Source of the DNA: Melitaea cinxia
Lineage: Eukaryota; Arthropoda; Insecta; Lepidoptera; Nymphalidae
Direction of reading: 5' to 3'
Length of the DNA stretch: 64,000 nt
Assembly (NCBI RefSeq): GCF_905220565.1
Contig: NC_059407.1
Coordinates: 1,116,001-1,180,000 of the forward strand
Below the pieces are notes generated by a model. It saw nothing but the letters and a program-made list of their open reading frames with translations. It was not told the DNA's origin and did not search any database. The position numbers and the translations under genes are program-made. Numbering within the stretch: the stretch's first letter is position 1; every line of letters starts with the position of its first letter. Below, in pieces: positions 23,289 to 32,335 of this stretch.

Positions 23289-23545
23289 TGTTATGCCTAG
23301 GTTTAATTCGCGGTTAGTGCTGACGCCGCTATTTAAATTACTTTAAATATTTCATTTTCCATACGGTCGAGTCAGTTGCCGTTTACCATCCAGCGCGTCA
23401 CTATATATATATTTTATACAGAAAAGGAAAGTGAGGTGTTTCTAGGGACAGTTACTGTAAGTGTTTGGACTATTAAATAAACTTTATCAATATTTAACCA
23501 GTTGTGTGTCTATTCTAAAAGACTACCGGGAGGTGCCGCGTAACA
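23289..23545 (+). repeat. 5' LTR
   Basis: Starts TGTTATGCCTAGG and ends CGCGTAACA, so it has TG...CA ends and short inverted termini (TGTTA/TAACA). A TATA-rich run lies at about 23401-23418 and an AATAAA signal at 23476-23481. It matches the 3' LTR in length and, as far as I can read, in every base. Confidence 0.95.
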
Positions 23546-23547
23546 AT

Positions 23548-23563
23548 TGGTGTCAGAAGTAGG
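23548..23563 (+). promoter_or_regulatory. Primer-binding site, tRNA-Leu type
   Basis: TGGTGTCAGAAGTAGG begins two bases after the LTR. It is complementary, with one likely mismatch, to the common 3' end of eukaryotic tRNA-Leu including CCA. Among insect Ty3/Gypsy elements, tRNA-Leu priming is known from the mdg3/micropia/blastopia group. Confidence 0.8.
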
Positions 23564-23656
23564 ATGTCGTAAGTGGTTTTCTGTATAAAACCCTGACATC
23601 CGAACCCTGGCACCCAGGTACGTCATTAGACATTACACAAGGTCACAGGCCCCACG

Positions 23657-23959
23657 TTGCCGTGCCTACATCAGATATACGTCTCAGGCCCCACGAGCCG
23701 AGGCAGGTCCACCAAACACACGGAACTTCTAGCAGATCTACAGCCCCACGCTGCTGAGACTGCGTCCCAGCAGAAGAACCCTCACCAGGCAACCACACCA
23801 TCATCTACATTTTACATACACGTCGCTATATTGCAACGTGACGCGTTAGCTGCAATACGACTCACAGAGCCACCACGTGTCCGAGTTCCGGCCCCGCAAC
23901 GTCATCAACACGTGTCACGCTTCCCAGCAGATATGATCGCGCTTGCTGTTTCATTGTGA
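23657..23959 (+). other. 100-codon frame in the retroelement leader
   Basis: An open frame in the GC-richer leader between PBS and gag. It is rich in Pro, His, Gln and Thr and matches no family I know. The leader has near-repeats around 'ggccccacg' and 'agccccacgctgctgag'. Its stop overlaps a strong splice-donor-like GTGAGT at 23956-23961. It may be an upstream ORF or chance; packaging or splicing sequence is equally likely. Confidence 0.25.
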
Positions 23960-24172
23960 GTTTTCTATTTTACTAAAAGCCTAAAAGTGAATAAGTGCTA
24001 GTGATCAGTGATTCTTTCCCAGAAGATTAATATATCTTAACCTTTTTTTTTTTTTTTTTTTAATAAACCTTAAATTCAGTAACAAGCTTAGTATATTTAT
24101 AGAGTCACGTATATACAACTTCTACAAAAATCTATTTACATTTTCACTAAAATTACTGTTATTTTTAATTGA

Positions 24173-25222
24173 ATGCCTCCTAAAAAGGAAAAGACTGTAA
24201 TTGAAGAAGCTCGCTCTGATTCCGACAGCAATTATTCAGATCCATCTTTAAAGTTCTCAAAACCGAAAATGGCTGAGAAGATAACTCTATCTGTTCTTAC
24301 CAAATTTATAAAACCCTATAATGGTGATCGCGAATCTTTGCCAGCTTTTCTCACAAACTGCGAAAATGCTATTTCTCTCGCAACCACTGACCAACAGAAT
24401 GTGCTTTGTAAATACATTATATCACAGCTTGAAGGCAAGGCACAAATGGCTTGCTGTCTTAAAACATTTAATAAATGGTCCGAAATAAAATCATTTTTAA
24501 AAGTCACGTTTGGTGAGAAAAAGCATTCTACGCATCTTTTAATTGATCTACAGAATTGTAAGCAAAATTCAACAGAAGATGTCACGCAATATTCATTAAG
24601 AATTGAGTCTTGTCTAACACGATTACTATCTGATATACATTACAGCTGCGAAAACTCAAATGAGTTAATAGGAAGGTTAGCTGCTATGGAGGATTTGGCA
24701 TTGAATACTTTTTTATTAGGGATTAATTCAAATTTATCGCAAATTGTACGCTGTCGCAATCCTAAGACGCTATCTGAGGCTATCACACTTGCTATTGAGG
24801 AGGAAAAGCTTTTAAACCTAACCAAAATTTCTCAACAACCTTCTAAATATTGTTCAATTTGCCACAGATCAGGTCATAAGACCTCTGTTTGTTTTAAAAA
24901 CCAAAAACCTAATTTTACTAAATCTAACAATTTTCAAAAAACATTTCATCTACAAAATCCTCCAATTTTAAGTCGACCTTATAAACTTAATTCTAATTAT
25001 AATAATAAATATTGTGTTTATTGTAAAAACAAGGGTCATGTTATAAACGAATGTCGCAAACGCGAATATAACAATAGCCGCCGCACACTGCAACCCGATT
25101 CTTCTCAGATTGCACAAAGCAACGCCACGGGTTCGCGTGCACCGAATAACGATTCACTCGTGCACCATTGTGATAATATTGATCGATGTAATACTTCTTT
25201 TAACGAAAACGATTTAAACTAA
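24173..25222 (+). CDS. gag: Gag polyprotein of the LTR element
   Basis: Structural capsid protein of a Ty3/Gypsy-type element, 349 codons, intact. The N-terminus is basic then acidic and Ser-rich. A capsid-like region spans about residues 38-215, including PYNGDRESLPAFLTNCENA near 48-66, LEGKAQ at 86-91 and SEIKSFLKVTFGEKK around 103-117. Two CCHC zinc knuckles (CX2CX4HX4C) lie at 227-240 and 281-294; they bind packaged RNA in related elements. The ATG at 24173 is followed by a basic MPPKKEK start. The last sense codons form the slippery site T TTA AAC before TAA, so the normal product would be Gag plus a frameshifted extension. No protease is fused. Confidence 0.85.
   Translation: MPPKKEKTVIEEARSDSDSNYSDPSLKFSKPKMAEKITLSVLTKFIKPYNGDRESLPAFLTNCENAISLATTDQQNVLCKYIISQLEGKAQMACCLKTFNKWSEIKSFLKVTFGEKKHSTHLLIDLQNCKQNSTEDVTQYSLRIESCLTRLLSDIHYSCENSNELIGRLAAMEDLALNTFLLGINSNLSQIVRCRNPKTLSEAITLAIEEEKLLNLTKISQQPSKYCSICHRSGHKTSVCFKNQKPNFTKSNNFQKTFHLQNPPILSRPYKLNSNYNNKYCVYCKNKGHVINECRKREYNNSRRTLQPDSSQIAQSNATGSRAPNNDSLVHHCDNIDRCNTSFNENDLN
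25213..25219 (+). promoter_or_regulatory. -1 ribosomal frameshift slippery heptamer
   Basis: TTTAAAC sits in gag phase as T TTA AAC (codons 25214-25216 and 25217-25219), matching the X XXY YYZ rule, and is followed at once by the TAA gag stop. The -1 frame is open past this point. T TTA AAC is one of the most efficient known -1 slippery sequences. Confidence 0.75.
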
Positions 25223-25225
25223 ATC

Positions 25226-25254
25226 CGATTTCGGCCTCGTGCCAGTCGAAATCG
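25226..25254 (+). promoter_or_regulatory. Stem-loop downstream of the slippery site
   Basis: CGATTTCG (25226-25233) is perfectly complementary to CGAAATCG (25247-25254), with a 13-base loop. It starts six bases after the heptamer, the spacing expected for a frameshift stimulator. The flanking C and CGG could extend the stem with a bulge. Confidence 0.7.
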
Positions 25255-25351
25255 TCGGCTAAAAACGGCACAAACTCCATTTTCGATTCTCTATCATCTC
25301 AGCCTCCCCGCGAGGTAGGCCTGAGTCATATCACTATGAATACTATTCCTA

Positions 25352-25690
25352 ATTCTTATAAATTAAATGCATCTCAGTCCTAGCCGCTGAGTCTCACTGA
25401 ATCTCATAAATTAAATGCATCTCAGTCCTAGCCGCTGAGTCTCACTGAATCTCATAAATTAAATGCATCTCAGTCCTAGCCGCTGAGTCTCACTGAATCT
25501 CATAAATTAAATGCATCTCAGTCCTAGCCGCTGAGTCTCACTGAATCTCATAAATTAAATGCATCTCAGTCCTAGCCGCTGAGTCTCACTGAATCTCATA
25601 AATTAAATGCATCTCAGTCCTAGCCGCTGAGTCTCACTGAATCTCATAAATTAAATGCATCTCAGTCCCAGCCGCTGAGTCTCACTGAAT
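25352..25690 (+). repeat. Seven tandem copies of a 48-bp (16-codon) unit
   Basis: The unit contains 'attaaatgcatctcagtcc' and 'gccgctgagtctcactgaat'. The landmark 'agccgctga' recurs every 48 bases, starting at 25382 and ending at 25670. Copies are nearly identical. In the -1 frame the unit reads LSLTESHKLNASQS, then TAG in the first six copies and CAG in the seventh, then P. A unit length divisible by three suggests growth within coding sequence. Confidence 0.9.
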
Positions 25691-26056
25691 CTTATAATAA
25701 TACGTCTCTTAAATCTCATAAAAAAAAATCTCAATCATTCTATACCAATGCACGCAATCACGCATTCTAACATAAATAAAGCCAGCACAATCGTAAAGTC
25801 AAGCTTAAATACTTTTAATTCTACTATTCGAAGACTAAACCAAAACGAAATTAAATTAAATTCCCATATAACTATACCTACTAAATGATATTCTTTCTCA
25901 AGTTACAAAGCAAAATGATAACTTATACTACGTAACGCGAATAAATAGTTTTATCAATCTAATTCCCTAATAATTAAGTTCCCTGATAACAATTTCTAAT
26001 TTCTTAGACATAATCCTTAATTCTATTTTATTTTAAAAGCAAATATTTTAGCTAAC

Positions 26057-27085
26057 ATGTTTCTACTACAACAAAAGATTATTTTCATATTAAAAATACC
26101 ATTAATATACCCAGAAAAATACATTGTTTACAAAAATATTCCTTTACCGACTCCACATGATAAAAATGCTAACACGTTTTCTTTAATGCAACCGACTAAA
26201 GCTTATATTGCAGTAACAGATGATAAGCTCAGTTACGTCTTGTTAGATAACTTAAACAATTGTAAGTTGATAAACGATGAGTATTCTATATGCCCTATGC
26301 TCAGCATTTATTCGAGTATAAATAATCCTTGTTGTGAAAGTAAATTGTTAACAGAAGTAGTCCTATCAATGCCACCTGAATGTAATCATAAAATTTTGTA
26401 TGGTGATGTCGATATTTGGCAAACGCTTAGTAATAATAAGTGGATATTTGTTCAATCTAAACCATGTAAATTAACTGTTAAATGTAATGGAAATTTGTTT
26501 GATTATTCCATAATAGGAACTGGAATTGTCAAATTGACAGATGACTGTATTGGTTATTCGAAAATTAAGCAACTATTACCGTCTATTTCGAAAAAATTGT
26601 ACATTAAGAGCAGCAACATAAATATTAACTTTAACATACTAGATGATGAGTGTTGTAAAAAGGAAAAATTTAATCATACTTTGCCTCATTTGTTGCCTAT
26701 TAGTTTATCAAATATTAATTTAGAAAGTTTGCAGTATTCATCTCATAAACTAGATTATCTAGAAAATGAAATAAATAAAGCTCAAGAACAGTCTCATTTT
26801 ATACGCTACGGAAATTTGTATTCGGTGTTTACATATATTTTAATGGTTTTAGCAGTTTTATTTATTATATACAAATTCTTTAAATGTTTTTGTTCTAGAA
26901 AGAGAAGTAGAATGTATTGTATAAATATATACAAAAAATGTAATAATGAACGAAAGCATCAGACCAAAGTTACTAACTCTATTGAGATGTCAGATATCTC
27001 AAGTGATGATAAATCCTTAAATTCTTTACCCGATACAAGAGAAAATGTAATGAGACTCTCAAATCGTAATGTATCCAATTTCTAA
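26057..27085 (+). CDS. env: C-terminal part of an F-like envelope protein
   Basis: A 342-codon frame matching the C-terminal half of baculovirus-F/errantivirus-type envelope proteins, which mediate membrane fusion. Visible features are a start inside the ectodomain (ILKIPLIYPEKY, residues 11-22), conserved cysteines spread over about 69-200, TGIVKLTDDC around 155-164, a transmembrane segment at about 254-275 (SVFTYILMVLAVLFIIYKFF) and a basic Cys-rich tail (RKRSRMYC). Signal peptide, cleavage site and fusion peptide are absent, so it is not a complete envelope protein. The upstream frame closes at 26018. A TTTTAG at about 26046-26051 just before the ATG could be a splice acceptor. The assignment rests on pattern recognition. 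Confidence 0.7.
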   Translation: MFLLQQKIIFILKIPLIYPEKYIVYKNIPLPTPHDKNANTFSLMQPTKAYIAVTDDKLSYVLLDNLNNCKLINDEYSICPMLSIYSSINNPCCESKLLTEVVLSMPPECNHKILYGDVDIWQTLSNNKWIFVQSKPCKLTVKCNGNLFDYSIIGTGIVKLTDDCIGYSKIKQLLPSISKKLYIKSSNININFNILDDECCKKEKFNHTLPHLLPISLSNINLESLQYSSHKLDYLENEINKAQEQSHFIRYGNLYSVFTYILMVLAVLFIIYKFFKCFCSRKRSRMYCINIYKKCNNERKHQTKVTNSIEMSDISSDDKSLNSLPDTRENVMRLSNRNVSNF

Positions 27086-27671
27086 ATAAATGTTTTTATA
27101 CTAATTCTAAATATTAAACTAATGTCTTAAGATTATCAATGTACTATTTCTTACACTACTCATTATACTAACTCATATACTAATTCTTATAATAAATAAT
27201 AATCTTAACTCTAAGATAAATATACTTAGATACTTATAAAAGTTTGTTATGATTTTTTATTTATGATTTTGGCAATTTTTGACAATTTTATAAATTTTAT
27301 GATTTTTGTGAATTTTATTAAATTTATATTTTCTTTGAGAATTGTTTGTGTTTAGAATAGACTAACATTAGTCATATAAGTTAAAATGTTACTAACACAT
27401 ATGGATGAATTTTCTAAATCAAACTTATTATTATAATTATCTTATTATTATAATTTTATGATAAAATGTCAAATTCTTAATTATTGATGATGATATTAAC
27501 ATTGTTAAATTTTAGCTAAGCAGCTCTCTTATTGTTTAATGATAAATTTTATTTTTTTTTAATTCCAATTAATATTTTGGTAAAAATTGTAAAACGCTCA
27601 TTTTCCTTTCTGACCTCTTCGATTTTAGTCGCGTCTCAATTCCGCTTCATCTTTAAAGATAAAGCTCCATC
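27086..27671. other. AT-rich 3' untranslated part of the LTR element
   Basis: Between env and the purine tract the sequence is AT-rich with no coding potential. It probably corresponds to the 3' non-coding region or to a deletion scar. Confidence 0.5.
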
Positions 27672-27684
27672 AAAAGGGGGGAGA
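27672..27684 (+). promoter_or_regulatory. Polypurine tract
   Basis: AAAAGGGGGGAGA lies immediately before the 3' LTR, where the plus-strand primer is made during reverse transcription. Confidence 0.9.
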
Positions 27685-27941
27685 TGTTATGCCTAGGTTT
27701 AATTCGCGGTTAGTGCTGACGCCGCTATTTAAATTACTTTAAATATTTCATTTTCCATACGGTCGAGTCAGTTGCCGTTTACCATCCAGCGCGTCACTAT
27801 ATATATATTTTATACAGAAAAGGAAAGTGAGGTGTTTCTAGGGACAGTTACTGTAAGTGTTTGGACTATTAAATAAACTTTATCAATATTTAACCAGTTG
27901 TGTGTCTATTCTAAAAGACTACCGGGAGGTGCCGCGTAACA
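27685..27941 (+). repeat. 3' LTR
   Basis: 257 bp, TG...CA, seemingly identical to the 5' LTR. It is followed directly by GTTA, the target-site duplication. An AATAAA signal occurs in the same relative position. Confidence 0.95.
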
Positions 27942-27945
27942 GTTA

Positions 27946-28020
27946 GAAAACACAGGGAGACATAAGTTAGATGGAGCTGAAGAAGATTTTGCTTTGTCGT
28001 GTGGTCTAAAGCACACTCGT
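27946..28020 (-). repeat. Family E, right part, split by the LTR element
   Basis: 'gggagacataagttagatgg', 'gctgaagaagattttgc', 'gtggtctaaagcacactcg' continue the family E sequence that breaks off at 23208, indicating that the LTR element sits in an older E copy. Confidence 0.6.
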
Positions 28021-28206
28021 TTTTTTTGTTTGATGGTTTTCCACTGAGCAAAATGAAACAAAAAAAGTTGAGAAAAATGAAGTTTATTTGGCCAAGGATG
28101 CTTTGCTAACGACAATGTCGCTTAAAATGGTAAATTCACATAAAAACTTAAACACAACAGAAACTGAGAGTTCTATAAAATATTATACAAACTCAATGTT
28201 GTAAAA

Positions 28207-28376
28207 ATGTTGGTGCGTTTGTAGTGCTTTCTGCATCCGCGGATTCGATTCCCTCTTGAGTCTAGGTGTAATATCTGTAATTCTATATTTATATATGCAT
28301 TATTTCTATGTATAATTATAAAAAAATAGTTATATCATTCGGCTATTACATATAACACAAGCATTAAGTTGCTTTA
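28207..28376 (+). repeat. SINE-B, head damaged
   Basis: 'ttgtagtgctttctgcatcc', 'ggattcgattccctc' (B box), 'gagtctaggtgtaatatctg', then 'cggctattacatataacaca' and 'agcattaagttgcttt'. Same family as copies at 33.46, 56.22 and 59.21 kb. Confidence 0.7.
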
Positions 28377-28496
28377 GTTATAATTTATTTGGAAGAATAA
28401 CAGTTTATACATACAATGATTTTGTCTTAGAACTGCAACAAATAATACAGCTAAAAACAGGTTTCACTTAGGTTAACAAATTGGTATTATGGCGAT

Positions 28497-28560
28497 ATCA
28501 TTAGAAAATAATTGTGAAAAAAAACCGACTTCAATTACATCGACAAATAATATAACGTAG
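28497..28560 (+). repeat. Family M 5' end fragment
   Basis: 'aattgtgaaaaaaaaccgac' and 'ttcaattacatcgacaaata' match the left end of family M. The rest is missing. Confidence 0.55.
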
Positions 28561-30219
28561 GTAGCCGAAAAAATCAGGAATGTTCCCATAAATTCACAGT
28601 CTTTGTCTCACGCTCGAAACGACCAGTCCTTCATATTTACCTTTTACATATAAAATAAAATAGTTCATACAAAATGCTAGTTCGCGTCCGTCCGTGCGTT
28701 TGAGTTTACGAGCGCATGCATTACGGCTATGTTAAACTAAGTTTTACGGCGCACCGTTTTATGCGCGTGCGCATCACAAAGATCAATAGGTTGGATGAGA
28801 CCTCCTAAGAAATATAGATGGAAAAGTTTTGATATAAATCTGCAGATGTTTTTCAACTGTTACATCTGTACCTATAAATAATTTTATTGGGTTATTATCG
28901 TCATTTTTTATTCTAATTGATCATCATCAGGACTACAACATGAAAAATTACATAAGATTTTTTAAAATACTTATTTGTAATGCAGCATGCAGTACAACTT
29001 AACTGCCTTTCACAATTTTAATTTATTTTTGAAACTCTTACAAAAAATCAAGCTTAACAGACTCATAAAATTTTTTCGTTTTCGTCTCACACAATGAGTT
29101 CCACAATCAAATGGAAGATCAAACATTTGATAAACATACCTTAAGTCTCCGTACTAAATAAATATATTAATATAAAGCAAAATACATTTGTATCGAATTG
29201 TATTGACTATTATGAGTAATTTGACTATAATGATTAAAATCAAGCTGTCTCATATATAATATGCAAATTTTGCATTAAAATTTACGAATACTTAAATTGA
29301 AAAACGCGACAAACAAATACAATTGACGACATTAGACACGATATTTAGATTGTGACGGGATTTTTAGTAAATGATACTTATGAACCATTTTATGTGCATT
29401 CGTGATATCACTTACATGTGTTATGCCTTTTTAATTTTATTTTATTTTTAAAAATTGTTATTAAAAAGAAGTAAATATTTGAATACAGTTGATTTATAAC
29501 TAGCTTTATTTTCAAATCGGTAAATAATAATTAATCAACTTTTCAATACTCTTATAGAGAATGGAAGAATTTTCGTTTCCATTTAAAAATTAAATGAATG
29601 TCAGTTCTGTCTTTATTATTCTTTAGTCATTTTAAGTCCGGAATGGAATTTCAAAGTGGTGCATACTACATAGTAGTGGCAAAAACCCGATGCGTTCTGC
29701 TGTATGCCATTGTAAGATTTACTCTTGAAAGGCGATGACCGCTGAGAACTTTTGTATATAGTACAGTGCTTTAAATATCTATAGATTTTCCTGGAATGTA
29801 GTCAAGTCAAGCTATTGATGTAAACCGAAAGATTGATTATAATGAAATAACTTTTTCAGATTTCATCGCGGTTTATTAAGTTTTTTAGATTCCCGAGTTT
29901 CGTTTACTTTACAGCAGCATTATAAAGTAATATCCGAACGCGTAAACATTAGAAAACAATATCCGAATGATTGATTTTAGTTTCAAAAATTTAGTAAATG
30001 CGTACCCAGTGATAGTATGGTTAACTGATGCTTTAGGGCTTGGCGTTGTTTTTATTAACTACATTTTAATGTTTTATAGCTTATGATCTATTTAGGTGTA
30101 TTGGGTTTCTAATTAATTGATATTGAGATTTAACTTCATGATGGAGGAACACATGAAAACGAGGATTGGTTACGTGATAACTTTAAACGTAAATATTCGT
30201 TTTAATTATTTCTAATAAT
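28561..30219. other. AT-rich spacer, nothing recognised
   Basis: No gene is seen. A CpG-containing patch ('tatgcgcgtgcgcatcac') lies near 28760. Confidence 0.5.
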
Positions 30220-30400
30220 AATAATAATATAATAATAATAAAGACGTTTATTCACCAAGCATAAAAAAAATAAAAGATTTCTTAGTCTAATTTACAGAGA
30301 TTTTATAAAAAAAAATGCTGGTGAAAAGGTCGTAGACTCAGCTTATTGCTGCTTTTCACTCCGACCTTTACAAATGCTGCCAGCACAGGACGTTAGATTT
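30220..30400 (-). mobile_element. Possible LINE 3' tail fragment
   Basis: (TAA)n at about 30210-30240 is followed by 'agacgtttattcaccaagc', which looks like an inverted polyadenylation tail. A hairpin-prone segment follows ('ggtgaaaaggtcgtagac', 'ttttcactccgacctt'). Class uncertain. Confidence 0.4.
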
Positions 30401-31861
30401 ACATTTAAAAACCAGATATAGTAACATATATAGCATTAAAAAGTATATGAAAATAGTATTTAATAAAAAATAAATAAATTCTACACTTAAAAAAAGGACA
30501 AAAATGAATTGTTTTTATTTTCTCATATAAAATAAATACTTAATTTAATCGAAAAGCGTAAGTAAACATTTTACCGGTCGCCTGGTGTCGCAAGAGGTAT
30601 TTTTAATCGATATTTTAACACTCGCCCGGCGATCGGTCGTTATGGCTTTTACCAGTGTCAAACATTGCTTTAACACAAATATTGGATGTGTCAAAGTGTC
30701 GGTGCTCTTGTGGTGCTTGTGAGAGCATGTGTTTCGTGACTTTCCATTGTTTACTGATCGCGTTTTATAAAGATTTTTTTCGAGTTTCCTTTGTATTTGG
30801 TTTTCGGTGTGTTTACGGCACATTGGCCCCCTTTTTACCGATTCTTCGTTCTACTTATTCCACTTATTGTCTTATTCCGATGAGATTTCTCGTTGGGTTA
30901 GCATAGAAATGAGTATCTTTAAATTGTCTCATTATATCCGGCTAAAATGATACTAAGCGAAATTAATGTGTTATGTTACTGAAACTGAGTGTGACCACAA
31001 TAGGAAATTTGTACTAATAATATTTCAAAACTTAAGTGTAATACTGTGGCCTCAAAATTTACAACTTACAAAGTGTATTATGTTAAATTAAATTATCAAT
31101 AAGTTATGTTAGGTTTGTAATAGCTTTAGCATTTTTTGTGCTAATAGCAAACTATACTGTGTCGTTCTTCTTAAGAGAAACAAAATATGTGTGATTGTAA
31201 ATTTTAACCATCATATTATCTCATTGATTGGCGTGATTATTTCATCGGTACGTCTCACTATAATTTAATATTAAGTGCTTATTTGTCTAACTACCTTATC
31301 ATACAGTGGGTAAATAGAAATTTATCCTTAAAAGTACTTCAAAAAAGTTTCACACTTATCTATATGTTAATAAGGGTTATTTTTGTTTACGTTTATGTAT
31401 TAATCTGTCAATAAAGTCGTCGACTAGTAGCCTTAGCAAGTCAATATCAAGTTGTATCTTTACATGAGTTTATTGTATGACCGATACTTCGTGATTCATA
31501 AAATGTTCAACTACTGTACGTTGTGTTACAAGTTGTGTACTGTTGTTTTACATGGTTTTATCAAATTGAGTTCCGTTGTGCTGTTAGGAATTATAGGAAT
31601 CGTTGATAATTGAAATTTGATTTTATGAAATTGGATTAAGACTCAGTTTAACCTGTTTAATAACATGAAACTATGATATTAGAAAAATATTGGGTTCTGT
31701 TGGGTGAAGGTCACTTTTAAATCTGCAGCTTTAGGTATCATTTTAGATTGTTTTGGCGATAATGCAATAACACACAAACTTGAACGTGTGCGAGTCAAGG
31801 ATTGTAAGAATGTTTGAAAATATTCAAGACACTATGTTATACTTAAAATTAGCAATATATC
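30401..31861. other. Spacer, nothing recognised
   Basis: No gene is recognised. A somewhat CpG-richer patch lies at 30565-30640. Open frames of 83-92 codons here overlap on both strands and are not protein-like. Confidence 0.45.
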
Positions 31862-32067
31862 TCTAATATATAAAATTCTCGTGTCATGGTGTTAAACATT
31901 GAACTCCTTCGAAACGGCTCGACCGATTTTAATAGAATTTTGTGGGCATATCGGGTAGGTCTGAGAATCGGCCAACATCTATTTTTTATACCCCTAAGTT
32001 ATAAGGGAGGGGGGATTAAGCGGGTTAATAACATATATGGCAAAACGACGTTTGCGGGGTCAGCTAG
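31862..32067 (+). mobile_element. Short Helitron-like element, family H1
   Basis: Starts TCTAATATATAAAATTCTCG and ends GGGGTCAGCTAG followed by T. The interior has 'cgaaacggctcgaccgattt' and 'ggtaggtctgagaatcggcc'. Non-autonomous. A 74-codon frame across it is incidental. Confidence 0.75.
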
Positions 32068-32179
32068 TATAATAGAAAATAATTTAAAAATAAGCTTCAA
32101 TGATGATTAAATGAATAAGTATGAACAATATCAAGAGATAGAGTACATAACTGCTAATTCAAACCCTTTTTTATCTGTG

Positions 32180-32335
32180 GAAAATGCATTTACGCACTGA
32201 CTTCGTCACCCTTAGACGACGGGAGTGTGAGGGTCCCGGCGGTAGGTGCGATGCCGGACTACCCACTAAAAACCGGCGGTGCCCTCATCGTCGTTGTGGG
32301 ACGCCACGAGATCGCTAACGGACGCAACCGTGACA
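32180..32335. repeat. GC-rich insert, unclassified
   Basis: A GC-rich block ('cccttagacgacgggagtgt', 'gaccaccggcggtgcc'-like composition) in AT-rich flanks. It looks like part of an interspersed element, but no second copy is seen in the window. Confidence 0.3.

Larger units (their letters stand above)
25204..25383 (+). other. -1 frame continuation after gag, ending at repeat TAG
   Basis: The -1 frame is open from 25204 to a TAG at 25381-25383. It encodes a Ser/Asn/Lys-rich stretch with no D(S/T)G protease motif. It enters the 48-bp repeat array in a single phase, where it stops at the first TAG. This may be the remains of a Gag-Pro/Pol linker left by the loss of pol. Confidence 0.5.
23289..27941 (+). 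mobile_element. Non-autonomous LTR retrotransposon with gag and partial env, no pol
   Basis: Complete LTR element of 4653 bp bounded by 257-bp LTRs that appear identical and by a 4-bp GTTA duplication (23285-23288 and 27942-27945). Order: 5' LTR, tRNA-Leu-type PBS, long leader, gag, -1 frameshift signal, 48-bp tandem repeats, C-terminal F-like env ORF, AT-rich tail, purine tract, 3' LTR. No protease, RT, RNase H or integrase motif is found in any frame between gag and env. The 4-bp duplication, TG...CA ends and Gag type point to Ty3/Gypsy. Identical LTRs imply recent insertion using enzymes supplied in trans by a relative; that mechanism is inferred. Confidence 0.9.

Noticed and set aside
25352..25690. 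Possible CRISPR array (regular 48-bp units)
   Set aside because: Units are directly tandem with no variable spacers, in eukaryotic retroelement DNA.
25223..26056. Hidden protease or RT fragment between gag and env
   Set aside because: The -1 frame and other frames show no D(S/T)G, YxDD or integrase-type motif; the stretch is repeat plus AT-rich sequence.
30545..30906. Overlapping 92- and 83-codon frames on opposite strands as a host exon
   Set aside because: Neither has recognisable domains and they share the same bases antisense; no splice or start context supports either.
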